Shown piece by piece: positions 45,230 to 54,765 of a stretch of DNA of 64,000 bases. Origin of the DNA: [Leptolyngbya] sp. JSC-1. Lineage in GTDB: Bacteria; Cyanobacteriota; Cyanobacteriia; Elainellales; Elainellaceae. Position numbers and translations under genes: made by a program. Positions within the stretch are counted from its first letter, which is position 1; each line of letters begins with the position of its first letter. Under the pieces are notes generated by a model. It made no database searches, was not told the DNA's origin, and worked only from the letters and a program-made list of their open reading frames with translations. The stretch is from the NCBI GenBank assembly GCA_000733415.1, contig KL662191.1:526105-590104 (forward strand), in the 5' to 3' direction.

Positions 45230-45568
45230 CTACCACTCTGCACAATCCTGCTGACTCAAATGCCGCGCAATCACAATCGCTTCTTCAGGCGTAAACCGAA
45301 TGGGTATACCGGGTTCCCACGATTCCACATAAGTACGCCGAAAAATTCCTTCGCAGGTAAAGCTATAGGTCTGCTGAATCCGCCATTGAGGAACATCCCG
45401 ATAGCGATAGTGAACTAGAGTGAGAACGGCTAATTCTAACGACGAATCAATCGGCAGTTCCCCTTCCACCTGCGAAAAATCGTTCAAACCCGTCAGACCT
45501 CTTGCCTCACGCCGCTGCTGCTCCTTCAAACGGTTGAGCAACACTTCTAGGCTATCTGCTTCACCCAT
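45230..45568 (-). CDS. conserved hypothetical protein
   Basis: 112 residues with AAGGA before ATG. An acidic/basic helix (LEVLLNRLKEQQRREARG) leads to a beta-rich core ELAVLTLVHYRYRDVPQW, CEGIFRRTYVESWEPGIPIR and a final helix PEEAIVIARHLSQQD. No family name known to me; the balanced core and ribosome-binding site support it as a real gene. Confidence 0.65.
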   Translation of the reverse strand: MGEADSLEVLLNRLKEQQRREARGLTGLNDFSQVEGELPIDSSLELAVLTLVHYRYRDVPQWRIQQTYSFTCEGIFRRTYVESWEPGIPIRFTPEEAIVIARHLSQQDCAEW

Positions 45569-45692
45569 ATTTTCCTTGACCGCAAAAATTAATACATAAG
45601 TACTAAAAGAATAGTACCAGAGGTGCAGGCAGGGGAGATAGTATTTGCAAAATTTTCTGCGGAGTTGGTTGGCAAACTGCTATTCAAACGAG

Positions 45693-45764
45693 ATAGGGCA
45701 AGAATCAAATCTTACTCAGGTGCGGTAAATGCCTAACCCAGAGACGACTTAACTCTTGCCCTAT
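45693..45764. repeat. 11-bp inverted repeat between petE and the next gene
   Basis: ATAGGGCAAGA (45693-45703) and TCTTGCCCTAT (45754-45764) are perfect complements 50 bases apart, in the 284-bp gap downstream of petE. On the plus strand the second arm is followed by a T-rich run. It may be a structured 3' end or small RNA. Confidence 0.5.
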
Positions 45765-45852
45765 TCTGCTTTTTCGTGTTTTTGAGACCAGTTTGCTACC
45801 ACACGGCGTTCAAACTCTAGATTAGAGTTTCTACAGCAAAATTATTGAACAA

Positions 45853-46233
45853 CTATTGGACAACAACTTTGCCGGCCATGCCTGCTCCCCGGTGAGGAGA
45901 ACAGTAGTAGCTGTAGGTTCCAGGCGCATCGAAGGTGACTTCGTAGGATTCACCCGGCGAGAACATCAGCTGATCGTGAGACTTATTAGCCGCATCCCCT
46001 TCAAACACGATGTTGTGGGGAGGGAGTTTGTTATTGACCCACTTAACAGTGTCGCCCGCTTTGATCGTTACAGTCGAAGGCTCGAAGGCCAACATACCGC
46101 TGTCAGCACCCATTTTGACGGTAACGGTATCAGCAGCAGCAGGAGAAACTGCCATGAAAAAGCTGCCAATCACCAATACAACCGCACACAGGGCGAGACT
46201 TAAACTCCGCGAGACAGAAGAAATCAGTTTCAT
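45853..46233 (-). CDS. petE: plastocyanin
   Basis: Copper protein of the thylakoid lumen that carries electrons from cytochrome b6f to photosystem I. A 34-residue signal peptide ends AVSPAAA; the mature part has all copper ligands: His in PPHNIVF, and Cys, His, Met in YYCSPHRGAGM. 126 residues, normal. It lies next to psbV2 and psbV on the same strand, where other cyanobacteria often have the cytochrome petJ. Confidence 0.97.
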   Translation of the reverse strand: MKLISSVSRSLSLALCAVVLVIGSFFMAVSPAAADTVTVKMGADSGMLAFEPSTVTIKAGDTVKWVNNKLPPHNIVFEGDAANKSHDQLMFSPGESYEVTFDAPGTYSYYCSPHRGAGMAGKVVVQ

Positions 46234-46317
46234 GAAATACCTCGGAGATTTAAGTTAAATTCATTCTCACTGAAAATTTTATCTTGAATGCTACCCTTTA
46301 CCATCCTGACTACCCCT

Positions 46318-46836
46318 TCAAAAGGTAGTATTTCCCCAACCGGGCGCTTTTTGAGCTGAGCGCAAAATGAATGCAGAGACATTCTCGGCGTCTTCCTGCG
46401 ACAGCCAACTTTCTGGCACCTGACGGCAAGCATAGGTTTCTTCGCTACCGTCGTAGGTCATGGGCTGCCTTAAGAAGGTGACCAAGTTCAAAACCATATC
46501 GCGAGGAGGGGTAGCCCCGCGCAGTGCCTCTAGCGACAGGGGCACCGTTGGATTGGGCAAGGTTGCGCCTCCAACATGACAATTCTTGCAATTGTCCTCA
46601 AAGAATCGCTTCCCGGTTGACAAATCTGCTGCCGAAAAGACGCGAGTTTGACCCTCAGCATTCATTACCAGCGACACAGGTTCTTGCACATCCAAATAGC
46701 GGCGGACATAGGGATCAACATTATTTGCCTTACTACTTGCCCAACTTGGCGATCCGAAGCCGAACAAGCCGCAGCCAACAAATAACAGAAATGCTGCAAA
46801 ACGCAGACAAACATTACGCCCAGGCAAAAATGGCAT
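46318..46836 (-). CDS. psbV2: cytochrome c550-like protein PsbV2
   Basis: 172 residues with a signal peptide (about 1-33, ending SPSWA) and one heme c site CKNCH (about residue 82). VGGATLPNPTVPLSLEAL and RDMVLNLVTFLRQPMTYDG parallel PsbV, while the end PGWGNTTF is the PsbV2 type. PsbV2 is a paralogue found in some cyanobacteria beside psbV; its electron-transfer role is not settled. It sits between psbV and petE on the same strand. Confidence 0.9.
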   Translation of the reverse strand: MPFLPGRNVCLRFAAFLLFVGCGLFGFGSPSWASSKANNVDPYVRRYLDVQEPVSLVMNAEGQTRVFSAADLSTGKRFFEDNCKNCHVGGATLPNPTVPLSLEALRGATPPRDMVLNLVTFLRQPMTYDGSEETYACRQVPESWLSQEDAENVSAFILRSAQKAPGWGNTTF

Positions 46837-46995
46837 GGCAGGGCAACAACCTATTTCTAACTTCGATGTTCAACCTAATGATGTTTAACTTGTTCTAAGC
46901 TAGAGCAGCACAGCAATCTTAATGTCAGAATGCCATGCTGCAATGACTATCTTAATTACCGAAAACCCGTCCAGATTTTCAGCAATAGATTGGGC

Positions 46996-47487
46996 TTAGT
47001 AATAGATCTTGCCGCCGCCCCATTTCACACCAACCACCTTCGGTTGCAGCAGAATGTGCCCCGCAATCGCAACAAGGTCATCCTCAGTCAGGTTACGCAT
47101 CTTGGGGAAAATGTCCGTGCTTTGGGTACTGGGATGCAGTTCTGCAATCGAATCAGCACCGTCGAACGTAGTGGGATTGTGCATGTAATCGACTAGCGCT
47201 TCCAAGTTGTCGCGTCGCGGAGTCGCTAACGCTAGTGTCTCTGGATCGAGACCAACGTTGGGGTCCGTTTTGGTGATGCCACCCACATGGCACTGCCCAC
47301 AGGCATAGTTGAACAGACGCTTACCTTCAGACACTTGGGCCAAGCTAAGCGTAACCGTTTCTCCTTGTTCATTCAGCGGCACAGTCCGGGTGGCTTCATC
47401 CAGTTCAGCAGCAACCGCTCCTCCAGCAAACATTTGAAACGCCAGAAATACGGTAAGCGCAACAAGCCAGATGCATTTCTTAAACAT
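46996..47487 (-). CDS. psbV: photosystem II cytochrome c550
   Basis: Extrinsic lumenal subunit that stabilises the oxygen-evolving cluster. The signal peptide ends GGAVAA (about 26 residues), heme site is CGQCH (about residue 63), the second axial His is in VDYMHNPTTFDG, and the C-terminus KIYY is invariant in PsbV. 163 residues, complete. First gene of the leftward psbV-psbV2-petE group. Confidence 0.97.
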   Translation of the reverse strand: MFKKCIWLVALTVFLAFQMFAGGAVAAELDEATRTVPLNEQGETVTLSLAQVSEGKRLFNYACGQCHVGGITKTDPNVGLDPETLALATPRRDNLEALVDYMHNPTTFDGADSIAELHPSTQSTDIFPKMRNLTEDDLVAIAGHILLQPKVVGVKWGGGKIYY

Positions 47488-47792
47488 GGTTCTCCTTGAA
47501 AGCGTCCTCAGTTATCGGAAGTTTTACATGAGTTCAACACAGCGATACCCAATCCGGCTGGCAGCAGGATGAAAGGGGAAAGATGAAGGATGAATAGGCT
47601 GATCGTAAACTGTAGCCTTTGAGCAAACCTGAGGATGCTAAATGGTGCAGACTGGTTAAAACCGTTCCGGCACATCCTTCATGCTTACCTCGTCAACCTC
47701 TTGCCTGATTGAGATTGAGCTTACTCATTCAATATCATGCCACTGAATGGACCCTTTCCCAAACCAGGGTTTGTGATCCAGAAACTTCTTAG
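47488..47792. other. intergenic region upstream of psbV
   Basis: 305 bases between psbV and the YajQ gene; both point left, so this holds the psbV promoter and the YajQ 3' end. No terminator or named site could be picked out. Confidence 0.45.
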
Positions 47793-48284
47793 CTAGCGAT
47801 AGTTCGTGAACTGCAAATCGACCGGATAGTCTTCCTGCTTCAACCGCTGAATTACGGCCTGTAACTCGTCCTTAGACTTGGCAGAGACCCGCACCGCATC
47901 GCCTTGAATCGACGCCTGCACTTTCTTAAACTCATCCCGGATCATTTTGGAGATTTGCTTGGCAATTTCGGCGCTGATGCCCTTGCGCAGCTTAATTTCT
48001 TGCCGCACCCGGTTGCCGCTGGCTGGTTCTACCTTACCGTAGTCAAAAATCTTGAGAGACAGGTTACGTTTAGCTGCTTTCGTCTGCAGAATGGTGTGGA
48101 TGGCTTGCAGGGTAAAGTCACTGTCGGTGTTGACAGTGATGACATCGTCTCCCAGTTCTAGGGTCGTTTTAGTGTCTTTCAGATCATAACGAGTGCCAAT
48201 TTCCCGCGTGGTTTGATCGATTGTATTCACCAACTCCTGCCGATCGAAGTCACTAACCACGTCAAATGAGTATGTAGAAGCCAT
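47793..48284 (-). CDS. YajQ family nucleotide-binding protein
   Basis: 163 residues, two RNP-like ferredoxin folds: SFDVVSDFDRQELVNTIDQT at the start, YDLKDTKTTLEL, GISAEIAKQISKMIRDE and VQASIQGDAVRVSAKSKDEL. YajQ proteins bind nucleic acid or cyclic di-GMP in several bacteria. The HD-GYP proteins in this window would be natural partners in such signalling, but that link is speculative. Confidence 0.95.
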   Translation of the reverse strand: MASTYSFDVVSDFDRQELVNTIDQTTREIGTRYDLKDTKTTLELGDDVITVNTDSDFTLQAIHTILQTKAAKRNLSLKIFDYGKVEPASGNRVRQEIKLRKGISAEIAKQISKMIRDEFKKVQASIQGDAVRVSAKSKDELQAVIQRLKQEDYPVDLQFTNYR

Positions 48285-48480
48285 GTGTAAATCGGATGCA
48301 GCTAGATATCTTACAAAAAACTCGAACGAGTAAAATTTGAATTCAGGTCACTATTTCAGCGATTTCCGGTTTAGAAGCGGAAAACCCCAGCGTTCATAAT
48401 ATATCGATAGTCTACCGAAAGTTTACCTAACTTTCAGCTGCTCTGATCCACCAGCAATGATCCCAAACTAAGATCCCAAA

Positions 48481-48888
48481 CTAAGACAACTGCATTAGGC
48501 TCGAAATCATTAGCACCGCAATGCTGGCCGACCCAATTCCAAACATCAACGATCGCAAAATGGGCAGATTCAGAATGTAGAAGCTGGAGTAGAGCAATCG
48601 CGCACTCAAGTAGGCAAGCACCGCTCCAGTTGCTAAAGGCCCATCGACTTGAGTGACATGGGCCATTAATGCCGCCGCTGTGAATAGGGAGAAAGACTCA
48701 AACGAGTTCTGGTGTGCCCATGTTGCGCGTTGGGCATAGGCCGGCAGCTTGTCAAACAAAGCTCGCGGAGCAGCAATGTCATAGCCCGCCTTAACTCGCC
48801 CATAGACTACCACGAGAAAAGGCACATAAACTAGTACGGCTGCTGCAACAATACCATAGAGTAGGAGAGCAGAAGTTGGAAGCTGCAT
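48481..48888 (-). CDS. MAPEG family membrane protein
   Basis: 135 residues with four membrane helices (about 7-28, 67-80, 85-103, 110-130). The AYAQRATWAHQNSFESFSLF stretch after helix 1 is the MAPEG signature, with the conserved Asn/Glu. The family includes microsomal glutathione transferases and eicosanoid synthases; bacterial members have unknown substrates. Confidence 0.88.
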   Translation of the reverse strand: MQLPTSALLLYGIVAAAVLVYVPFLVVVYGRVKAGYDIAAPRALFDKLPAYAQRATWAHQNSFESFSLFTAAALMAHVTQVDGPLATGAVLAYLSARLLYSSFYILNLPILRSLMFGIGSASIAVLMISSLMQLS

Positions 48889-48924
48889 AAGGAGGGGCTA
48901 GAAAGCCAGGAACAACAATCATAA

Positions 48925-49428
48925 TTAATCGAAATAAAACAGCGTTACAACTTTGCGCTGCTCCTCCGCATCTTGACAGGTCTTCAGTAGCGTTTGGCTA
49001 TCGTGGAACGCGAAGCAAATAAGCTGTTGACAGCGAGAGATAATTTCCTGGTTACAAATAGCGCTGGCTTCAGCAAGCGATAAATGATCGTTTTCTGGGT
49101 TCTCCACTAAATGGATCACCTGCTCAAGCTGCTCGCGTGATTCTCTCGGTTGACGCTCCAAACTTTGGGGCAAGATCACCGTTAATAGGTTGGGATCAGC
49201 CCGCATAGCACCTCGGATAGCAGCGGAATTGGTTCCTGTTGCACCAGAAGTTAAAAGATGATTGCCCGACAGCACCAAGGCGTAGCTCATTAGCTCGATC
49301 AAATGCTGATGGGTAATAGGGACGTGACGAGATCCCAGCAGAGCAATGCGCTTAGATCCAGTTTGCTGAATCGCTGCTAGCTCCTGCAAAAACTCATCGA
49401 CTTTGGGCAGATCTACAGATTGACTCAA
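48925..49428 (-). CDS. DprA/Smf-like Rossmann protein
   Basis: 167 residues with RIALLGSRHVPITHQHLIEL, LLTSGATGTNSAAIRGAM and LTVILPQSLERQPRE, the core of the DNA-recombination-mediator-A (DprA/LOG-like) fold, but without the N- and C-terminal DprA domains. Annotated in cyanobacteria as recombination mediator A. A nucleotide-binding role is likely; involvement in DNA uptake is unproven. Confidence 0.75.
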   Translation of the reverse strand: MSQSVDLPKVDEFLQELAAIQQTGSKRIALLGSRHVPITHQHLIELMSYALVLSGNHLLTSGATGTNSAAIRGAMRADPNLLTVILPQSLERQPRESREQLEQVIHLVENPENDHLSLAEASAICNQEIISRCQQLICFAFHDSQTLLKTCQDAEEQRKVVTLFYFD

Positions 49429-49521
49429 AGACTAAAAAACTATACATCAACGAACGACCACGCTATTGTAGCAGGTGTCAGGGATGAACGATAGAAGTCT
49501 TTAGTCGTATCAAAATAAGAG

Positions 49522-50238
49522 CTATTCCGAGTCACCTAAACGCAAAAAGCCCGAGGTTTCATGGTATAGGTCTAAAGTTGGAATACTGTCTTCTTCCACA
49601 TCTTCGGCCTGTTCGCCCACGACCTGCACTGCGATTCCTACTTCAGAAGCAGTTGCTTGGGCCGCAGCCTGATGGTGGGCAAGGCGAGTGACAACTTCCG
49701 CCGGTAGTGGGTCCAGGGTTTTCGTGGATTGGCAGAGGAAGAAGGTGAAGGCCACACTGCCTAGTCGCACCTGGTCTCCATCCCTAAGCAGTACCTGGCG
49801 AACTAGTTCACCGTTGACAAAGGAATGGTTGCGGCTGCCCAAATCAATTAGGTAAAAGCCTTGATGCGGCACATACCTGATGGCAGCATGGCAACGAGAG
49901 AGCCGGATGTCTTGAATCGAGATAAACGAACGACGCGGATCCCGTCCGATAATCCAGGTCTGCTGAGGTTGCATCAAAGCCTGCGTTTTACCCTGCATCA
50001 GATTGGTCACCAGGTATCCCTGTTCGTCAGACATAAACCCTTGCACATAGGCCGAAGTCATGCCTACTGAGGTGCTGCTTGAGTTTTCCAGATCCAAAAT
50101 CTCATCCAGCAGCCCACGGTGATGTTCATAGAGCTTTTGAAATACCTGGTACAACTTCAAGCGCTCTTGAAGCTCTGCGTACTCGCTCATATTGACCAGG
50201 GAGGAAGTGTATGCTGCCAATTCATTTCGATTTGCCAT
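49522..50238 (-). CDS. FHA domain protein
   Basis: 238 residues. A helical N-terminal part (LQERLKLYQVFQKLYEHH) precedes an FHA domain at about 93-165: WIIGRDPRRSFISIQDIRLS, RCHAAIRY, FYLIDLGSRNHSFVNGE, VRLGSVAFTFF. The Arg, Ser and Asn that read phosphothreonine are present. The C-terminal 70 residues are acidic. A phosphopeptide-reading adaptor; its kinase is not in the window. Confidence 0.9.
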   Translation of the reverse strand: MANRNELAAYTSSLVNMSEYAELQERLKLYQVFQKLYEHHRGLLDEILDLENSSSTSVGMTSAYVQGFMSDEQGYLVTNLMQGKTQALMQPQQTWIIGRDPRRSFISIQDIRLSRCHAAIRYVPHQGFYLIDLGSRNHSFVNGELVRQVLLRDGDQVRLGSVAFTFFLCQSTKTLDPLPAEVVTRLAHHQAAAQATASEVGIAVQVVGEQAEDVEEDSIPTLDLYHETSGFLRLGDSE

Positions 50239-50810
50239 ACCAAGACAGTCCTAGATTGTTTCCGACGGAGTGAGAAAATAGATGCTGCCAAAAAGACTGT
50301 GTGCAGGTTGTGTGCAAGTTGTGAATTCGGTAGAACTTTTGAATGGTCTCTAGCAGGTAGAATACCTCCACAGTCATGAGATCATCGATTATTTAGAGCC
50401 ATCAGCCTTTAGAGCAACTGGTGTCTAGAGCAACGCGCAACGTGAAAGACGTCTTTGTCTAAAAACTTTTTGCCTAAAAGCTGATTGCCTAATGCCAACT
50501 ATCCAGTAATCTAACCAGTATTAGGACGATGCGCGCCCTGCTCGTGAATCTACTGAGGGTGGAACTAGGAAAATACGAGGTCCGAAGTGGGCGTACTCAA
50601 TGCCCAGCCTACAACCGATCAAGTTTTGGCCTTTTGATGTCAACCTTAGCAAACGCTGGATTGGCCTCTGATAGCATCAACTGATCGACAGGAACACGCA
50701 GCCGTTGTGGCAGTTTTCCTAACCAACATAATTTTCCAAATCCCAGCTTAGGGTGTCCACTTAAGCAAAATAACCGCGAAATTACGGGAAATTTCGGAGA
50801 GACCTAACTA
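50239..50810. other. intergenic region
   Basis: 572 bases upstream of the FHA gene and downstream of nothing on the plus strand. I see no open frame with support, no hairpin-T terminator and no known RNA. Confidence 0.5.
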
Positions 50811-51686
50811 CTAGGACTTAAAGAAATCTAATAATTCCCGGTTGACGGTTTGGGGCACTTCCTGTTGGATCCAGTGACCGCAGTGACGCAAAAGCTTGAG
50901 ATTGAAGGAAGCAGAGACCAGCCGGTCCATGCGCTCGGTTAATTTTTGGCTAAAGAGAAAGTCCTCTTCGCCCCAAAGCACTAAAGTGGGAACGGTAATC
51001 GGCGTGGGCGTGTGCCCCCAATTAGCCAACCAGGTTTGAGGTGAAAGGAACTGGCGGTAATAATTCAGCACTGCCGATAGGACACCGGGTTTTTCTAATG
51101 CTGCCTGGTAAATCTCCGTATCTTTAGTGGTAAAGGCACCTTTGCGGATAGCCTGCCCCTGAAATAAACCTTTGACAATACCCGGCAGATTTTGGCGAAT
51201 CAACCATTCGGGCAGGGCAGGAACTTGCAAGGCCAGTAAATACCAGCTGCGGCGCAACTGATCCACGTTGCCGATCATCTCCTGCATCAACTGCTGCGGA
51301 TGGGGAGCATTGAGGATAACAAGGCGATCGAGCAGATGGGGAAATTTGTGAGCGAGGTGCCAAGCAATGGTACCGCCCCAATCGTGCCCAACAATATGGG
51401 CCTGAGTATAGCCGAGGCATTCGATTAAACCACGAATGTCACCGCTGAGGGTATCTAGGTCGTAGCCAGTTGCAGGTTTATCAGAGTCGTTATAGCCCCG
51501 CAAATCAGGCACCACGACTTTAAAGTGCTTTGCCAAGGCCGGAATTTGATGACGCCAGGAATACCAAAACTCAGGGAAGCCATGCAAAAGCACAACCAGT
51601 TCACCTTCCCCCTGAGTTACGCAGTGCAAGCGAATGTTGTTCGTTTCAATGAAGTGATGTTGCCAACCAAGACTAGTTGCAGTCAT
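50811..51686 (-). CDS. alpha/beta hydrolase, epoxide-hydrolase-like
   Basis: 291 residues. Oxyanion motif HGFPEFWYSWRHQ, nucleophile elbow VGHDWGGTIAW with Asp as nucleophile, LVLWGEEDFLF with the acid, and the catalytic His in LRHCGHWIQQE. Asp nucleophile plus cap-domain tyrosines suggest epoxide hydrolase or haloacetate dehalogenase activity; substrate unknown. Full length. Confidence 0.9.
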   Translation of the reverse strand: MTATSLGWQHHFIETNNIRLHCVTQGEGELVVLLHGFPEFWYSWRHQIPALAKHFKVVVPDLRGYNDSDKPATGYDLDTLSGDIRGLIECLGYTQAHIVGHDWGGTIAWHLAHKFPHLLDRLVILNAPHPQQLMQEMIGNVDQLRRSWYLLALQVPALPEWLIRQNLPGIVKGLFQGQAIRKGAFTTKDTEIYQAALEKPGVLSAVLNYYRQFLSPQTWLANWGHTPTPITVPTLVLWGEEDFLFSQKLTERMDRLVSASFNLKLLRHCGHWIQQEVPQTVNRELLDFFKS

Positions 51687-51961
51687 AGAATGATGTGAGA
51701 GTTGCCAGAAAATGTAGAGCCTACAGACAGTAATTGCGAAACTAGCAATTTTAGTGAAGCGAGGTCGTTTTGCGGCGCTGCTAAAACTGCATTGCTTAGA
51801 CTTCGAAGCTTCAACGTCAAGATACCCAGCTACCGGATGCGATTCGTCCTATTGCACCCTAATTAACCAGCATAGCTAGATTTGGTGAACTCTAGCGTAG
51901 AGTCATTTTATATCCCTCATTCCTTTAAAATATGTAAAGGTTTTTAGAATTGGGTTTAGAC

Positions 51962-53431
51962 ATGCGCGTTGCGATCGTTGGGGCAGGATTGGCTGGGTTG
52001 GCTGCGGCTGTAGAACTGGCAGACGCAGGACATGCGGTTGAAATTTACGAAGCTCGTTCATTTGTGGGCGGCAAAGTAGGAAGCTGGGTTGATGCAGATG
52101 GGAACCATATCGAGATGGGTCTGCATGTCTTCTTCAATAACTACTACAACCTGTTTGCTCTGCTGAAGAAAGTGGGCGCGTTTGAATTTCTCTTGCCCAA
52201 GGAGCATGTACATACCTTTATTAATAAAGGCGGCGAGATCGGCAAGCTCGACTTTCGCTTTCTGTTTGGGGCACCGTTCCACGGTTTGAAGGCGTTTTTC
52301 ACCACCGAACAGTTGACGGTTGTAGACAAGCTACAAAATGCGCTGGCGTTAGGGACTAGCCCAATTGTGCCGGGTTTGGTTAACTATGACCTGGCTATGA
52401 AATGGATCCGGTCGCTGGATCGAATTAGCTTCGCCGACTGGTTTCGCAGTCACGGTGGTTCTCAGCGCAGCCTAGAGCGGATGTGGGATCCAATTGCCTT
52501 GGCGTTGGGCTTCATCGACACCGAGCAGATCTCGGCTCGCTGTATGCTGACTATTTTTATGATGTTTGCTGCTAAAACCGAAGCCTCGCGCCTTAATCTA
52601 TTGGCCGGTTCACCAAACGAGTATATTCACAAGCCCATCCTGGACTATATTCAGGCTCGCGGTGCTCAAATTCATACCCGTCGCCAAACCCGGCGAATTC
52701 TGTTTGAAGAGCAGAACGGACAGGCACAGGTTACCGGCCTCGTGATTGCTAACGGCGACACGGAAGAAACCGTTACGGCTGATGTTTATCTGGCTGCCTG
52801 CGATGTACCAGGCATTCAACGACTACTGCCCCAGGAATGGCGTAAATGGCGCGAGTTTGACAATATCTACAAGCTGGAAGCCGTCCCGGTCGTGACGGTG
52901 CAACTCCGGTTTGACGGTTGGGTCACCGAAATGCAGGATGCCACCGCACGGCAACAGCTCGACCATGCTGCCGGGATTGATAACCTGCTCTATAGCGCCG
53001 ACGCCGATTTTTCCTGCTTTGCTGATCTGGCCCTCACCAGTCCCAAAGATTACTACCGCGAGGGGCAGGGGTCGCTGATGCAGGTAGTCCTGACTCCGGG
53101 CGATCCATTTATCAAAATGAGTAACGAAGAAATTGCCCAGCATGCCCTGCAGCAGCTTCATGATCTCTTTCCCTCGTCGCGTCACCTCACGATGACCTGG
53201 TTCAATGTGGTCAAGTTGGCTCAGTCGCTTTATCGAGAAAATCCCGGTATGGATGTCTATCGTCCGCCGCAAAAAACGCCTGTTCCCAACTTCTTCTTGG
53301 CAGGCAGCTACACGCAGCAAGACTATATCGATAGCATGGAAGGGGCAACCATCTCTGGTATGCAGGCCGCTGCTGCAATTCTGGAACCGACTGGGTACAA
53401 AGTTAAAGGAGCTGGGCTGTTTAAGTACTGA
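51962..53431 (+). CDS. crtQ: 9,9'-di-cis-zeta-carotene desaturase
   Basis: 489 residues from ATG 51962. Plant-type desaturase that turns zeta-carotene into poly-cis-lycopene on thylakoid membranes using FAD. MRVAIVGAGLAGLAAAVEL is the dinucleotide-binding start, followed by GGKVGSWVDADGNHIEMGLH, FNNYYNLF, and the C-terminal FLAGSYTQQDYIDSMEGAT. Start chosen because the family begins exactly at the Rossmann strand. A methyltransferase gene follows 45 bp later and an SRPBCC gene after that. Confidence 0.96.
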   Translation: MRVAIVGAGLAGLAAAVELADAGHAVEIYEARSFVGGKVGSWVDADGNHIEMGLHVFFNNYYNLFALLKKVGAFEFLLPKEHVHTFINKGGEIGKLDFRFLFGAPFHGLKAFFTTEQLTVVDKLQNALALGTSPIVPGLVNYDLAMKWIRSLDRISFADWFRSHGGSQRSLERMWDPIALALGFIDTEQISARCMLTIFMMFAAKTEASRLNLLAGSPNEYIHKPILDYIQARGAQIHTRRQTRRILFEEQNGQAQVTGLVIANGDTEETVTADVYLAACDVPGIQRLLPQEWRKWREFDNIYKLEAVPVVTVQLRFDGWVTEMQDATARQQLDHAAGIDNLLYSADADFSCFADLALTSPKDYYREGQGSLMQVVLTPGDPFIKMSNEEIAQHALQQLHDLFPSSRHLTMTWFNVVKLAQSLYRENPGMDVYRPPQKTPVPNFFLAGSYTQQDYIDSMEGATISGMQAAAAILEPTGYKVKGAGLFKY

Positions 53432-53476
53432 GTTTGAGTGGTCTGCCACCAAGCCATTAGGGATCAGGAGAAATCA

Positions 53477-54094
53477 ATGGGCTTTTACTCCGAAAAAATT
53501 CTGCCCTATTTGCTGGACTGGTCGCTCTCTGACCCCAAAATTGCTGCATACCGCCGCTCGTTGCTAGCAGAAGTACAAGGCGAGGTGCTGGAGATCGGCT
53601 TTGGCACAGGTTTGAATCTAGCCTACTATCCGGAGCAGGTTGAGAAAGTTATCACGGTTGATCCCAATCCTGGCGTTCATGCTCTGGCTCAGAAGCGAAT
53701 TCAATCCTCGCCCATTACCGTCGAGCACCGTTTGTTGGGCAGCGAACATTTGCCGATGGCCGATCACAGCTTTGATAGCGTCGTTAGCACCTTTACGCTT
53801 TGCAGCATTCCTGGCGTCGAGCAAGCGCTGCAAGAAATTCATCGGGTGTTGAAGCCAGGCGGGCGGTTCTTCTTTGTAGAACATGGCTTGAGCAAGGAAC
53901 CCAATATTCAGGTTTGGCAAAATCGCCTGACGCCGCTGCAGAAAATCATCGCAGACGGCTGCCACTTCAACCGCAACATCCGTCAACTGGTTGAGAATCA
54001 GTTCTCCACAGTAACTATAGAAGAATTCTATGGAGAGGGATTGCCCAAACTCGCTGGTTACCTTTATAGAGGCATTGCAACCAAGGCTGCCTAG
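53477..54094 (+). CDS. class I SAM-dependent methyltransferase
   Basis: 205 residues from ATG 53477, with CAGGAG 6 bases before. Motif I VLEIGFGTGLNLAYY (about 36-50), acid end ITVDPNPG, motif LPMADHSFDSVVSTFTLC and post-motif VLKPGGRFFFVEHG. The N-terminal YSEKILPYLLDW is typical of a cyanobacterial group related to ubiquinone/menaquinone-type methyltransferases. Substrate unknown; linkage to crtQ suggests an isoprenoid but does not prove it. Confidence 0.9.
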   Translation: MGFYSEKILPYLLDWSLSDPKIAAYRRSLLAEVQGEVLEIGFGTGLNLAYYPEQVEKVITVDPNPGVHALAQKRIQSSPITVEHRLLGSEHLPMADHSFDSVVSTFTLCSIPGVEQALQEIHRVLKPGGRFFFVEHGLSKEPNIQVWQNRLTPLQKIIADGCHFNRNIRQLVENQFSTVTIEEFYGEGLPKLAGYLYRGIATKAA

Positions 54095-54267
54095 TCTTAA
54101 CCCCTGATTCAACTGCTGTCTAGCGAACGCAGAAGGACGAAAATCGCAACGGTTGAAAAACTCGATACATCACTCACAATAAAGAGAGCGCTCAAATAGA
54201 GTAATCTGCTCAAGTTGCCTTCAGCAAAACGACCTGCTATCTGTTCTCCATAACCCTAATCCTCCTT

Positions 54268-54711
54268 ATGTCCGACTGGCTTGAACACACTGTACAAATT
54301 GAAGTTGAAACCCCCATCAACGTTGTTTGGGATCTTTGGTCGGATTTAGAACAAATGCCGAAATGGATGAAGTGGATTGAGTCAGTGAAAGTGGTTGAGA
54401 ACGATCCAGATCTATCGCGGTGGAAGTTGGCATCTGGTGGGTTTGAATTTAGCTGGTTATCGCGAGTTACTCGAGTAGTCACCCATCAAATCATTCAATG
54501 GGAATCGGTCGATGGTTTACCCAACCGGGGCGCAATTCGCTTCTACGACCGAGGCGACCACAGCATTGTGAAGATGACGGTTGCTTATGCAATCCCAGGC
54601 ATTTTAGGCAAGCTGATGGACAATCTATTTCTGGGCCGGATTGTAGAGTCTACGCTTAATGCCGACTTGCAGCGATTCCGCGAGCTGGCGGTAAAAACGA
54701 ATCAACCCTGA
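54268..54711 (+). CDS. SRPBCC family protein
   Basis: 147 residues of the START/polyketide-cyclase helix-grip fold: VQIEVETPINVVWDLWSDLE, MPKWMKWIESV, WESVDGLPNRGAIRFYD and a long C-terminal helix NADLQRFRELA. These bind hydrophobic ligands. Third gene on the strand after crtQ, a recurrent neighbour in cyanobacteria, so a carotenoid-related ligand is a reasonable guess. Confidence 0.88.
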   Translation: MSDWLEHTVQIEVETPINVVWDLWSDLEQMPKWMKWIESVKVVENDPDLSRWKLASGGFEFSWLSRVTRVVTHQIIQWESVDGLPNRGAIRFYDRGDHSIVKMTVAYAIPGILGKLMDNLFLGRIVESTLNADLQRFRELAVKTNQP

Positions 54712-54765
54712 GATTGGGGTCAGATGTCAACCGTTGCTTCAGAGGCCGTCACACTAGAACTTCAC

